Source: Clostridium sp.
GTDB lineage: Bacteria > Bacillota > Clostridia > Clostridiales > Clostridiaceae
NCBI GenBank assembly: GCA_018372555.1
Contig: JAHAIU010000026.1
Span: forward strand, 1-22,617
DNA: 22,617 bases
Reading direction: 5' to 3'
The position numbers and the translations under genes were made by a program. This document shows positions 8,419-15,096 of this stretch, piece after piece (position 1 is the stretch's first letter; every line of letters starts with the position of its first letter). The notes under the pieces are model-generated. The model saw only the letters and a program-made list of their open reading frames with translations, made no database searches and had not been told where the DNA came from.

Positions 8419-9762
8419 TTAATCTGCATTATAAACTTTTTCGTCGAGCATCCCTTCAGATTTAGCAACTACAACACTTGTTGCCGCATCTCCTACTACA
8501 TTTAAAGATGTTACAAGCATTTCTATAGGTCTATTTATAGCTAATATTAATGAGTAAGCAAGGATTGCTCCATCATTATTATATCCCATACCTGATAATA
8601 CTGTGAATAGTATTATTGCTCCTGCTCCTGGTGCTGCTGGAGTACCAACTGACGCTATTAATGCTATTAATGAAATAACAACTATATTTCCTATTGTTAC
8701 ATTATACCCTGCTGAAGATGCTATAAATATTGTTGCTATAACTTGCATTATTGCAGTACCATTCATATTTACAGTCATTCCAAGAGGTAATATAAATGAT
8801 GCAATATCCTTATCAACACCTAATTCTTCAGTTGTTGTCTTTGTGTTTAAAGGTAATGTTGCTGCTGATGATGAAGTTGAAAATCCAAATAAAGCAACTT
8901 TTCCTATTTTCTTTACAAATTTAAATGGGTTAAGTCTAGCCCCTATTGCTACGAATATAGCATAACCAAATACTAAGAATAGTAATAAAGTAAATATCGT
9001 AACTACTACATATACTAAAGCTGGTTTTAAATTCTCTACACCGTATATTGCAAAGGTTCTTGTAATAAGTACAAATATTGCAATTGGTCCAAACTTAGTT
9101 ATTACAAAAGTTAAAAATACAGTAATGATAGAGTTAACTTCTTCTAATACAGTTTTTAGTACTTTTATTTTATCACCTAAATTATTAATACATAATCCTG
9201 TTACTACTGCGATAAATACCACTGCAAGCACTTCACTATTTTTTGAGAAAACAGATATAATATTATTTGGTATTACATTTACTATTACAAGTAGTGGATT
9301 TGTAGAACTTGCCACTCCAACTTGTGCTGTAACATTATCCACATTAGCAGTAAATAAACCTAAGTTCTTAATTATAAAACCTATTATTCCAGCTAATGCT
9401 AATGCAAAAAATGATGTTACTAAAAATCCTGATATAGTTTTAAATGAAATACGTCCAAGCTTCTTAGTATCACTTATCTTACACATAGCTAACGCAATAG
9501 AAGTGAATACCATTGGTACAATTATAAGTTGAAGTGAGTTAACAAATAACTGTCCTATAATATAAAAAATACCTAAAGCGCTTGTTGCACCTTCTGCTGA
9601 TATATCTTGGAATAAAATATTATTTATCTTTGTCCATGCTTCTGCATTTCCATTTGCCATTAAATTTTCTCTTAGTAATAAGCATCCTATACCTACTACT
9701 AATCCTAGAACAAGAGCAATTGCCATTTTTATAGCTACTTTATTATTGTTGTTTACTTTCAT
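8419..9762 (-). CDS. Dicarboxylate/amino acid:cation symporter (DAACS, GltP/GltPh fold)
   Basis: 447 residues with the Glt fold: HP1 loop STSSSAATLP (295-304), TM7 motif NMNGTA (332-337), HP2 loop VGTPAAPGAG (372-381) and TM8 INRPIEMLVTSLNVVGDAAT (409-428). Family members move acidic or neutral amino acids or C4-dicarboxylates with Na+ or H+. Aligned by eye to GltPh, the residue at Arg397 (side-chain carboxylate ligand) is Val417, Asp394 is Glu414, Asp390 is Asn410 and the Na+-site Asp312 is Asn334. Asn401 and Asp405 are kept (Asn421, Asp425). Glutamate or aspartate is therefore a doubtful substrate. The ATG has AGGAG 8-10 bp upstream. The long leader (9763-10119) looks regulated. It lies downstream of thiE but has its own promoter. 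Confidence 0.92.
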   Translation of the reverse strand: MKVNNNNKVAIKMAIALVLGLVVGIGCLLLRENLMANGNAEAWTKINNILFQDISAEGATSALGIFYIIGQLFVNSLQLIIVPMVFTSIALAMCKISDTKKLGRISFKTISGFLVTSFFALALAGIIGFIIKNLGLFTANVDNVTAQVGVASSTNPLLVIVNVIPNNIISVFSKNSEVLAVVFIAVVTGLCINNLGDKIKVLKTVLEEVNSIITVFLTFVITKFGPIAIFVLITRTFAIYGVENLKPALVYVVVTIFTLLLFLVFGYAIFVAIGARLNPFKFVKKIGKVALFGFSTSSSAATLPLNTKTTTEELGVDKDIASFILPLGMTVNMNGTAIMQVIATIFIASSAGYNVTIGNIVVISLIALIASVGTPAAPGAGAIILFTVLSGMGYNNDGAILAYSLILAINRPIEMLVTSLNVVGDAATSVVVAKSEGMLDEKVYNAD

Positions 9763-9781
9763 GATACCTTCTCCTAATTGT

Positions 9782-9895
9782 TATTTCCCTACTTGTCAGA
9801 TCTAAACAACTTTATCAGGTTTAATATACTTAACTTATGTAATATCTAGCCCATATTCTCAGCACATATTTTCACTCTTTATTCTAATAACATTA
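9782..9895 (-). promoter_or_regulatory. TPP-riboswitch-like (THI-box) element before the symporter, divergent
   Basis: Reading the minus strand toward the symporter: GTTATT (P1 5' arm), GCTGAGA, ACCTGAT, a hairpin TTGT/ACAA, GTAGGGAAA and AATAAC (P1 3' arm). These match, in order, the invariant blocks CUGAGA, ACCUGAU and GUAGGGAA of the TPP aptamer, closed by a 6-bp P1. Against this, the GGGG of P2 is replaced by an A-rich stretch, P3 is poor, and 35 nt separate CTGAGA from ACCTGAT, more than usual. The AGGAG ribosome site follows P1 directly, so any control would be translational. It may be a diverged, non-functional or specificity-changed aptamer. Confidence 0.42.
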
Positions 9896-9943
9896 CTGTA
9901 AATATAATCTTAAAATTTATGTTATACCTAAATTATAAAGAAT

Positions 9944-9973
9944 AAAAAAACCTTCCTAATATTAAGGAAGGTT
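9944..9973 (-). terminator. Leader terminator (attenuator candidate) upstream of the symporter
   Basis: Minus strand AACCTTCCT / AGGAAGGTT, a 9-bp stem with a 7-nt loop, then seven T. It lies between the promoter at 10091-10119 and the symporter, so transcription must read through it. An upstream segment (AAGGAAGTT, about 10046-10054) can pair with its 5' arm. An alternative reading is that it ends a small RNA of about 140 nt. Confidence 0.75.
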
Positions 9974-10090
9974 ACTATAACTCTACTAAGTCTTTTATTT
10001 TTATCTTATTTAAAATAAAAGGCTAAAACATACAAGCATACTATAACTTCCTTGCTGATTTCTCGAATCAATTTAAAGGGATTTTTTCTT

Positions 10091-10119
10091 ATATTATCAT
10101 TCATAAGAAAGCTTGTCAA
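10091..10119 (-). promoter_or_regulatory. SigA-type promoter upstream of the symporter leader
   Basis: Minus strand TTGACA (10114-10119), 17-nt spacer, TAATAT (10091-10096). A small dyad GTCAA-ATA-TTGAC overlaps the -35 box and could be an operator. The transcript would start near 10085 and enter a leader holding the terminator at 9944-9973. Confidence 0.65.
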
Positions 10120-10198
10120 TATTTGACGGAGTTATTTTAATAATTATAAATAAATTAAAACTTTCTCAATATTTCCTCTAGTTAATCACATTAGTCAA

Positions 10199-10294
10199 TT
10201 ATAAACCTAAATCATTATTCTTCTTAGAATTAATCATTTCTAATAAATCTCTAGAAGTAGCCATTAACTCTGTTTGCTTAGTAAAATTCTACAT
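10199..10294 (-). pseudogene. Tiny ORF after thiE with a stop at codon 2
   Basis: An ATG at 10292-10294 follows a GGAG (10306-10309) with 11-nt spacing, but codon 2 is TAG. The same frame then runs 29 codons, NFTKQTELMATSRDLL and so on, to a TAA at 10199-10201. Without the nonsense codon it would encode about 31 residues. An internal ATG at codon 11 has no ribosome site. I do not recognise the peptide; it may be a relic of a small gene or chance. Confidence 0.3.
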
Positions 10295-10329
10295 AATTTA
10301 TTATTCTCCACTCCTAGCACTCCTTATAT

Positions 10330-10959
10330 TTAAAGTTTTATAGTCTCCACCTTTTCTTTTAATCCTACTACAGCTTCCTTAATATCCTTAGCTTTCATAA
10401 TTGCCGATACTACTGCTATTCCACTAACATTACTTCCCTTAAGTATATCAGAGTTTTCTTCATTTAATCCACCTATAGCTACAACTGGTATATTTACAGA
10501 TTCACAAATTTCTTTTAAGGTTGAAACTTCTGTTATTACAGTTTTAACCTTAGTTGTAGTTGGATATATAGCTCCGACTCCTAAATAATCAGCTCCTTCA
10601 TTAACAGCTTCTTCAGCTTGCTTTAGCGTTTTAGTTGTAGCACCTATTATCTTATCACTACCTAATATCTTTCTTGCATATCTGACATTTATATCACTTT
10701 GTCCAACATGAACTCCTGCCGCATCTACAGCCATAGCAATATCTATTCTATCATCAATAATTAATGGAATATTATACTTATCAGTAATTTCCTTAACTTT
10801 AAATGCTAAGTCAAGATATTCTCTACCTGTTTTATCCTTTTCTCTTAACTGAACTAATGTAACCCCTGCATTACAAGCCTCTTCTATCTTATTTAAAAAC
10901 TCATTTTCTTCAAGTCCAGTACTATCAGTTACTAAATATAAGCTACAATCAAATCTCAT
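10330..10959 (-). CDS. thiE: Thiamine phosphate synthase
   Basis: 209 residues, full length for ThiE. It joins HMP pyrophosphate and thiazole phosphate to give thiamine monophosphate in the cytosol. Visible motifs are the TIM-barrel blocks VQLREKD (36-42), the Mg/pyrophosphate-binding DDRIDIAMAVDAAGVHVGQSD region (69-89), GVGAIYPTTTK (127-137, where the PTxTK loop binds phosphate) and VVAIGGL (159-165). The ATG directly follows the TAA of thiM with no gap, and a GGTGG ribosome site sits inside the thiM end, so translation is probably coupled. Last gene of the thiW-thiM-thiE operon, controlled by the TPP riboswitch at 12693-12788. Confidence 0.96.
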   Translation of the reverse strand: MRFDCSLYLVTDSTGLEENEFLNKIEEACNAGVTLVQLREKDKTGREYLDLAFKVKEITDKYNIPLIIDDRIDIAMAVDAAGVHVGQSDINVRYARKILGSDKIIGATTKTLKQAEEAVNEGADYLGVGAIYPTTTKVKTVITEVSTLKEICESVNIPVVAIGGLNEENSDILKGSNVSGIAVVSAIMKAKDIKEAVVGLKEKVETIKL

Positions 10960-11793
10960 TTACTCTACCACCCTTATCTTAGATTTTTCTATTATATCTA
11001 AATCTTTAATAGTTGAAATATTATCTAATAAATCTATTTTAAATGAAGCTGTTCCTTTTTTATCTTTAGAAAACTCTCCACTTATACCCATAATTAAAGT
11101 TCCAAGTATTGCCCCGGATAAAATATCACCACTACTTATACAAGTTGCTATTAAAGCATTTAACATACAACCTGTACCAGTTATCATCGAAAGTTCCCTG
11201 CATCCATTTCCAATTACAAAAGTTTCTTTTCCACTACTTATTAAATCTATTTCACCTGTTGAAACTACAATTGAATTAGTTTTCTTTGAAAGACTTCTTA
11301 CAATATTAATATTATCATTAATATTGTTTTTTCCTGTGCTATCTTCATCACTAACATCAACACCTTTAGATTTTGTTTCTAATCCAAGAATTGATTTTAT
11401 TTCTGACATATTCCCTTTAATAACGTTAGGTTTACATTTTTCTATAAACTCTAGAGCAAAGTCCCGCCTAAGATTACTACAGTTCACTCCAACTATATCA
11501 ATAATTGAAGGTATTTCTTTTTTATAAGCTACTTCTCCTGAAATCATCATTGAAGTCATTCTATTGTCACTTATATTACCTAAATTAACTGCTAATGACT
11601 TAGCTGAAGATGTAATATCTGAAACTTCTTTGCAATGCTCAGCCATAATAGGTTTACCACCTATAGCTAGTACAACATTAGCACAATCATTAATAGTTAT
11701 ATGATTAGTTATACAGTGAATAAGAGGTTTTTCTACTATTAATTTATTTTTGATATCCAGTAGCCTCTTTATTAAAAGTTCTACTTCCCTCAT
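10960..11793 (-). CDS. thiM: Hydroxyethylthiazole kinase
   Basis: 277 residues. It phosphorylates 4-methyl-5-(2-hydroxyethyl)thiazole with ATP, the salvage entry for the thiazole half of thiamine. The ribokinase-like fold is shown by PLIHCITNHITINDCAN (23-39), IGGKPIMAEH (44-53), VNLGNI (69-74), VIKGNMSEI (124-132) and ELSMITGTGCMLNAL (200-214), where GTGC carries the conserved active-site Cys. The usual DPVG block reads DIVGVNCSNLRR, a small departure. The start at 11793 has a perfect AGGAGG at 11802-11807 (8-nt spacing). The gene therefore overlaps the end of thiW by 50 nt, and translational coupling is likely. Confidence 0.95.
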   Translation of the reverse strand: MREVELLIKRLLDIKNKLIVEKPLIHCITNHITINDCANVVLAIGGKPIMAEHCKEVSDITSSAKSLAVNLGNISDNRMTSMMISGEVAYKKEIPSIIDIVGVNCSNLRRDFALEFIEKCKPNVIKGNMSEIKSILGLETKSKGVDVSDEDSTGKNNINDNINIVRSLSKKTNSIVVSTGEIDLISSGKETFVIGNGCRELSMITGTGCMLNALIATCISSGDILSGAILGTLIMGISGEFSKDKKGTASFKIDLLDNISTIKDLDIIEKSKIRVVE

Positions 11794-12307
11794 AAATCTT
11801 GCCTCCTAATCTATCTTGAATTTTAGCAAGCATCCCATTTTTCTTAAGTGCAATTAAGAATACATATGCTACAAAACCACCCATTATAGTTGCTGTTATA
11901 AACATTGGAACATAGAAAAATGCTGTTAATCCATCTCTTCCTACTAAATAAGTCATTACTGGATATGAAACTATTGCACCTATAACACCAGTTCCTATAA
12001 TTTCACCTATTACTGCAAAAATAAGTTTACCTTTAGAAGCTCTATATAAAACACCTGATAAAAAGGCTCCAAATACTGCTCCTGTTAAAGCAAGTGGAGG
12101 TATTCCCATAAATATCATTCTAATTATTCCTATTAGTGTTGCACATAAAAGTGAGTACCAAGGACCTAAGAATACTGAGCATACAACATTTATTAAATGA
12201 GCTGTTGGGGCCATTCCCTCAACACGCAATATTGGTGAAATTACTACTCCTATCGCTACCATAATTGATAAAAAAACTGTTTTTAATACTTTTGAATCAT
12301 TGTTCAT
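11744..12307 (-). CDS. thiW: ECF transporter S component ThiW (thiazole uptake)
   Basis: 187 residues, five to six membrane segments, typical of ThiW, the substrate-binding S component predicted to import the thiazole precursor. It depends on an ECF energising module (EcfA, EcfA', EcfT), which is not encoded here. Characteristic stretches are VISPILRVEGMAPTAHLINV near residues 22-41, GIIRMIFMGIPPLALTGAVFG near 60-80, and VSYPVMTYLVGR. A GAAGGGAAGGA ribosome site precedes the ATG. It is the first gene of the operon, behind a TPP riboswitch and terminator, which fits the thiazole role together with thiM. Confidence 0.93.
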   Translation of the reverse strand: MNNDSKVLKTVFLSIMVAIGVVISPILRVEGMAPTAHLINVVCSVFLGPWYSLLCATLIGIIRMIFMGIPPLALTGAVFGAFLSGVLYRASKGKLIFAVIGEIIGTGVIGAIVSYPVMTYLVGRDGLTAFFYVPMFITATIMGGFVAYVFLIALKKNGMLAKIQDRLGGKIYEGSRTFNKEATGYQK

Positions 12308-12612
12308 TTTGTTCCTTCCCTTCTAAAATATTTATTTTAAGCTTTTGCTTAGCTCCTAACTAAACTTTAGGATTATCCTTTCTTAAAATAAATATTGCTA
12401 AAAAAATAGAAGTAACAAAATTAAATAGCGCATTAAAAGAAAGGATATTATCCTCTTTTAAAACGGTCGCAACTTAATAGTTACCTCTCATCTTGAAACA
12501 CAAGCTCCCTCGCTATTTAATTGTCCTGTCTATACAAATCTTAGGGCGCTCCCCCAAAGATTTGATAAAGATTAATATTTCTAATTATAGATCTCATAAT
12601 CTTTATAAGACT
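12308..12612 (-). other. Long structured 5' UTR segment between riboswitch terminator and thiW
   Basis: A 305-nt stretch without an ORF but with several inverted repeats on the transcript. These are ATAAAGATT / AATCTTTAT near 12562-12607, CAAATCTT-TGGGG / CCCTA-AGATTTG near 12536-12564, and a perfect 12-bp pair AATTAAATAGCG (12419-12430) with CGCTATTTAATT (12511-12522). Inside it sits a hairpin at 12433-12462 centred on AGGATATTATCCT. The sequence AAGAAAGGATA at 12437-12447 can alternatively pair with TATCCTTTCTT at 12373-12383. It could be a second regulatory RNA element or a MITE-like insertion. I do not recognise the class. Confidence 0.45.
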
Positions 12613-12620
12613 ATTAAAAA

Positions 12621-12650
12621 TAAAAAGCTCTCCTAATTCTTAGGAAAGCT
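12621..12650 (-). terminator. Riboswitch-controlled terminator upstream of thiW
   Basis: Minus strand GCTTTCCTA / TAGGAGAGC, a 9-bp stem with one G-U pair and a 5-nt loop, then TTTTTATTTTT. It lies 40 nt after the TPP aptamer, as expected for transcription-attenuating TPP riboswitches. Confidence 0.88.
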
Positions 12651-12692
12651 CTATACTAACATTTTAATTAATATTTTTAATATAAATTCAAT

Positions 12693-12788
12693 GGCTTCCC
12701 TTCGTAAGAATTACCTTAATCAGGTTATTAGAGTCTTTGAGTTTTGGCTCTTCTCTCAGCTATCCAAATTATAGCTCCCCTAGCTTTT
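12693..12788 (-). promoter_or_regulatory. TPP riboswitch (THI element) controlling thiW-thiM-thiE
   Basis: The minus strand carries the canonical conserved blocks in order: CTAGGGGAGC, GCTGAGAGAAG, the P3 arms, AACCTGATTAAGG, and CGAAGGGAAGC. Binding of thiamine pyrophosphate should favour the terminator at 12621-12650 and switch off thiazole uptake and salvage. Confidence 0.95.
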
Positions 12789-12836
12789 TATTATGCAATT
12801 TTTCCAAACACTATATACCAAATACTGTATGCCTTT

Positions 12837-12865
12837 ATGTTATCACCAGCAAATCTCTTTGTCAA
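12837..12865 (-). promoter_or_regulatory. SigA-type promoter of the thi operon
   Basis: Minus strand TTGACA (12860-12865), 17-nt spacer, TAACAT (12837-12842), about 45 bp before the TPP aptamer. Between this and the dus stop codon (12936) is an AT-only hairpin ATATTATA / TATAATAT near 12905-12925 followed by TTTT, a possible weak terminator for dus. Confidence 0.7.
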
Positions 12866-12935
12866 TATATAGTTCTTTATCCTTATTTATCTACTTACTT
12901 CAAAATATTATAAGTTATATAATATAGTTTTTAAA

Positions 12936-13901
12936 TTAAATATTATTGCTGAAAAGTCCAGCTCCTCTTACTATTTCCTGATCATTAAATAAATCTGAAA
13001 TAGCTTCCTGATAAGCATTTATATTTTGTGACTTCTTAATTTTCTTAGAGTATTTCTTATTATCAGAAAAGATATAAATCATATATCCCCAAAGTTCCTT
13101 CATTCTATATAATGCAATATTATCATCCTTAAATACTTCTCTATGATTAAGTAAAATATCATCGTGGAAGTCCTTTAATACTTTTTTATCTAATAATTTA
13201 TTATCAATTATTTCATCAATTAAACCTGGATTTGCAAGAATACCTCTTCCAATCATAATTTCATTAACTTCTGAAAACTCATTTTTAAAATCTTTATAAT
13301 TTTCTAAAGTAAAAATATCTCCATTATAACAAACTGGATTAGTACTTAAGCTTAAGGCATCTTTAAAGACTTCAAGATTAGGTGTATTTCCATAAAAGTC
13401 TTCCCTAGTTCTAGGATGAATTATAAGCTCTTTTATAGGATATTTATTATATATTTTTATAAGCTCATAAAACTCTTCTGGTTCATCTCTACCTATCCTA
13501 GTTTTTACTGAGATTTCTATATCATCTTTTATATATATTTCATCTAAAAACTTATCAAGTTCATCTCTTTTTGCTAAAAATCCTGAACCTCTTCCCTTAG
13601 ATACAACCGTTCCAGAAGGACATCCTAAATTCAAATTAATTTCATTATATCCAAGCTGTTGCAACTTCTCTGCTGTATTTATAAATCCCTCTGAATCATT
13701 AGTAAGTATTTGTGGAACTATATACATTCCCTTATTATTTTCAGGCAGTATATCTCTAAGCTCTTTAGTTTTAAAACTTTTGCTACTAGTTGGTACAATA
13801 AATGGTGTAAAGTATTTATCGATATTATGAAAAAACTTCTCATAGGAATTTCTATATACAAATCCTGTGATTCCTTCCATTGGTGCTAAATAAAATTTCA
13901 T
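12936..13901 (-). CDS. tRNA-dihydrouridine synthase family protein
   Basis: 321 residues, an FMN-dependent enzyme that reduces uridine to dihydrouridine in tRNA D-loops (or another RNA) with NADPH. The TIM-barrel motifs are FYLAPMEGITG (3-13, FMN site), INLNLGCPSGTVVSKGRGSG (88-107, with the catalytic Cys94), VKTRIG (132-137), IIHPRTR (160-166), CYNGDI (191-196) and MIGRGILANPGL (216-227). The C-terminal helical domain is divergent from DusB of Bacillus, so I do not assign a symbol. GGAG precedes the ATG. An extended -10 promoter (TGATATAAT, 13932-13940) lies just upstream. It appears monocistronic. Confidence 0.93.
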   Translation of the reverse strand: MKFYLAPMEGITGFVYRNSYEKFFHNIDKYFTPFIVPTSSKSFKTKELRDILPENNKGMYIVPQILTNDSEGFINTAEKLQQLGYNEINLNLGCPSGTVVSKGRGSGFLAKRDELDKFLDEIYIKDDIEISVKTRIGRDEPEEFYELIKIYNKYPIKELIIHPRTREDFYGNTPNLEVFKDALSLSTNPVCYNGDIFTLENYKDFKNEFSEVNEIMIGRGILANPGLIDEIIDNKLLDKKVLKDFHDDILLNHREVFKDDNIALYRMKELWGYMIYIFSDNKKYSKKIKKSQNINAYQEAISDLFNDQEIVRGAGLFSNNI

Positions 13902-13931
13902 AAAAAACTCCTTTTTAATTAATCTAGAAAT

Positions 13932-13940
13932 ATTATATCA
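13932..13940 (-). promoter_or_regulatory. Extended -10 promoter for the dus gene
   Basis: Minus strand TGATATAAT, an extended -10 (TGnTATAAT), with no good -35. It lies about 30 bp before the dus ATG, whose ribosome site is AAAAAGGAG. Confidence 0.5.
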
Positions 13941-14018
13941 GCCTTCTTTTCTATCATCTACACTTAATAAAATTTTTCTTTACACACAACAATAATAAAA
14001 TACGAATAAAATCGCAAG

Positions 14019-14120
14019 TTTAAATTATTCAAGGAGTTTTTAACATATTATGTGTAAACTGACTTAGAGCTTTCGAGGTCAGCCGAGCATAATATGCTAA
14101 AAACTCCTGCTCAATTTAAA
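14019..14120. repeat. Long imperfect palindrome between the S-component gene and dus
   Basis: Two 21-bp arms at 14032-14052 and 14088-14108 pair with a single mismatch (G-U possible on the minus-strand RNA). They are flanked by an outer TTTAAATT / AATTTAAA pair (14019-14026, 14113-14120) and contain an inner CTGAC / GTCAG pair in a 35-nt loop. The outer arm includes the stop codon of the S-component gene. No T-run follows, so it is not a standard terminator. It may be a MITE- or REP-like unit or an RNA-stabilising 3' hairpin. Confidence 0.7.
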
Positions 14121-14721
14121 TATCATTATTTTTACCTACTGGTAGTAATAATCCTGCTTTTTTTAATATTGGTCTTACTGCATTATAGATAAGTGCTACT
14201 AATATTACAGAAATAACTGCATTTACAAATGTAGTAACTGCACTTAATTTAGCCAATATAGCTGCTGCATCTTGAGGTTGTCCTAATATATATTGCTTAT
14301 AAAAGAATCCAACAACTGGATCTGCCACAACATTAAAAGCTAAACCTCCAATTGCTGCAATAACACTCCATTTGAAAATATACTTTTTATCATTACTTTC
14401 ACTGATATTTGCAATTCTATGTGCAATTAATCCTGTAATTAATCCAATACATAATTTTAAAATAAATGTTTTAGGTGCCACTGTTATATATACAGGATCT
14501 ATTAAGTCTGCAATAGTCATTCCAATTGCTCCTGCAAATCCCCCATACCATCCCCCAAGTAACAATGCTGCCAAAACACAAAATGCATTTCCAATATGAA
14601 TTGAACTTGCATCTCCACCTGGTAGTGGAATTTTAATTTGTAGATAAGTAAAAGATACAAAACATAGTGCTGCTAATAGTGCTGTTTGAATTAGTTTTTT
14701 AAGCTTAATTTCTTTATTCAA
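14116..14721 (-). CDS. ECF transporter S component, substrate unknown
   Basis: 201 residues, about six hydrophobic helices, of the S-component family that includes riboflavin-type binding proteins. Characteristic blocks are PLPGGDASSIHIGNAFCV (32-49), LLLGGWYGGFAGAIGMTIADL (53-73), and APKTFILKLCIGLITGLIAH (82-101), followed by a lysine-rich cytosolic link. S components bind a vitamin or metal and share a common EcfAA'T module encoded elsewhere. The substrate cannot be read from the sequence. AAGGGGGAA lies about 12 bp before the ATG. It is transcribed alone from a strong promoter whose upstream flank has a 22-bp dyad, suggesting specific regulation. Confidence 0.88.
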   Translation of the reverse strand: MNKEIKLKKLIQTALLAALCFVSFTYLQIKIPLPGGDASSIHIGNAFCVLAALLLGGWYGGFAGAIGMTIADLIDPVYITVAPKTFILKLCIGLITGLIAHRIANISESNDKKYIFKWSVIAAIGGLAFNVVADPVVGFFYKQYILGQPQDAAAILAKLSAVTTFVNAVISVILVALIYNAVRPILKKAGLLLPVGKNNDI

Positions 14722-14758
14722 AATAATTTCCCCCTTTTAATAATAAAACTTATAATAA

Positions 14759-14787
14759 ATTCTATGATTCTATAACAATTATGTCAA
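14759..14787 (-). promoter_or_regulatory. SigA-type promoter of the ECF S-component gene
   Basis: Minus strand TTGACA (14782-14787), 17-nt spacer, TAGAAT (14759-14764), about 40 bp before the ATG. The 14722-15413 gap holds this promoter, the dyad at 14793-14814, an 8-bp inverted repeat (TAAGTAGA 14870-14877 / TCTACTTA 14901-14908), and the asnB promoter and T-box. Confidence 0.75.
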
Positions 14788-14792
14788 TTGTA

Positions 14793-14814
14793 TCCATACA
14801 ATTATATGTATGGA
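14793..14814. promoter_or_regulatory. Candidate operator upstream of the S-component promoter
   Basis: Perfect dyad TCCATACA-N6-TGTATGGA, starting 5 bp upstream of the -35 box. The spacing suits a helix-turn-helix dimer, either an activator or a repressor overlapping the polymerase site. I do not recognise the regulator. Confidence 0.5.
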
Positions 14815-15061
14815 AACAGTTTTATATAAGCTGTAATAAAGTTTTTGAATTTTATCAAGATATGTCTAATAAGTAGAATATATAAGTTAACTAAGTATAC
14901 TCTACTTATATAAAAGCAAAAAAAATTAATGCTTTCAATTAATGTAATTTCCTTTAAAATTATTTTTACTTTGAATTCTATAAGATTACAAGCTGTACAT
15001 TACTTATTGATACATAAATTAATAGCAAAAAGTTTTTTTCTCATATTTATATATAAATATA

Positions 15062-15090
15062 TTGACAAACTCTTTTCCATAAATTAGAAT
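15062..15090 (+). promoter_or_regulatory. SigA-type promoter of asnB
   Basis: TTGACA (15062-15067), 17-nt spacer, TAGAAT (15085-15090). The predicted start near 15097 coincides with the beginning of T-box stem I. Confidence 0.8.
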
Positions 15091-15096
15091 TAAAAC

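Noticed and set aside
8603..9532. Two plus-strand ORFs (120 and 135 codons) opposite the symporter
   Set aside because: Antisense shadows of a recognised transporter gene with no family features.
14870..14908. Inverted repeat TAAGTAGA / TCTACTTA between the S-component gene and asnB
   Set aside because: Short, AT-rich, long loop and not placed next to a promoter element; likely chance.
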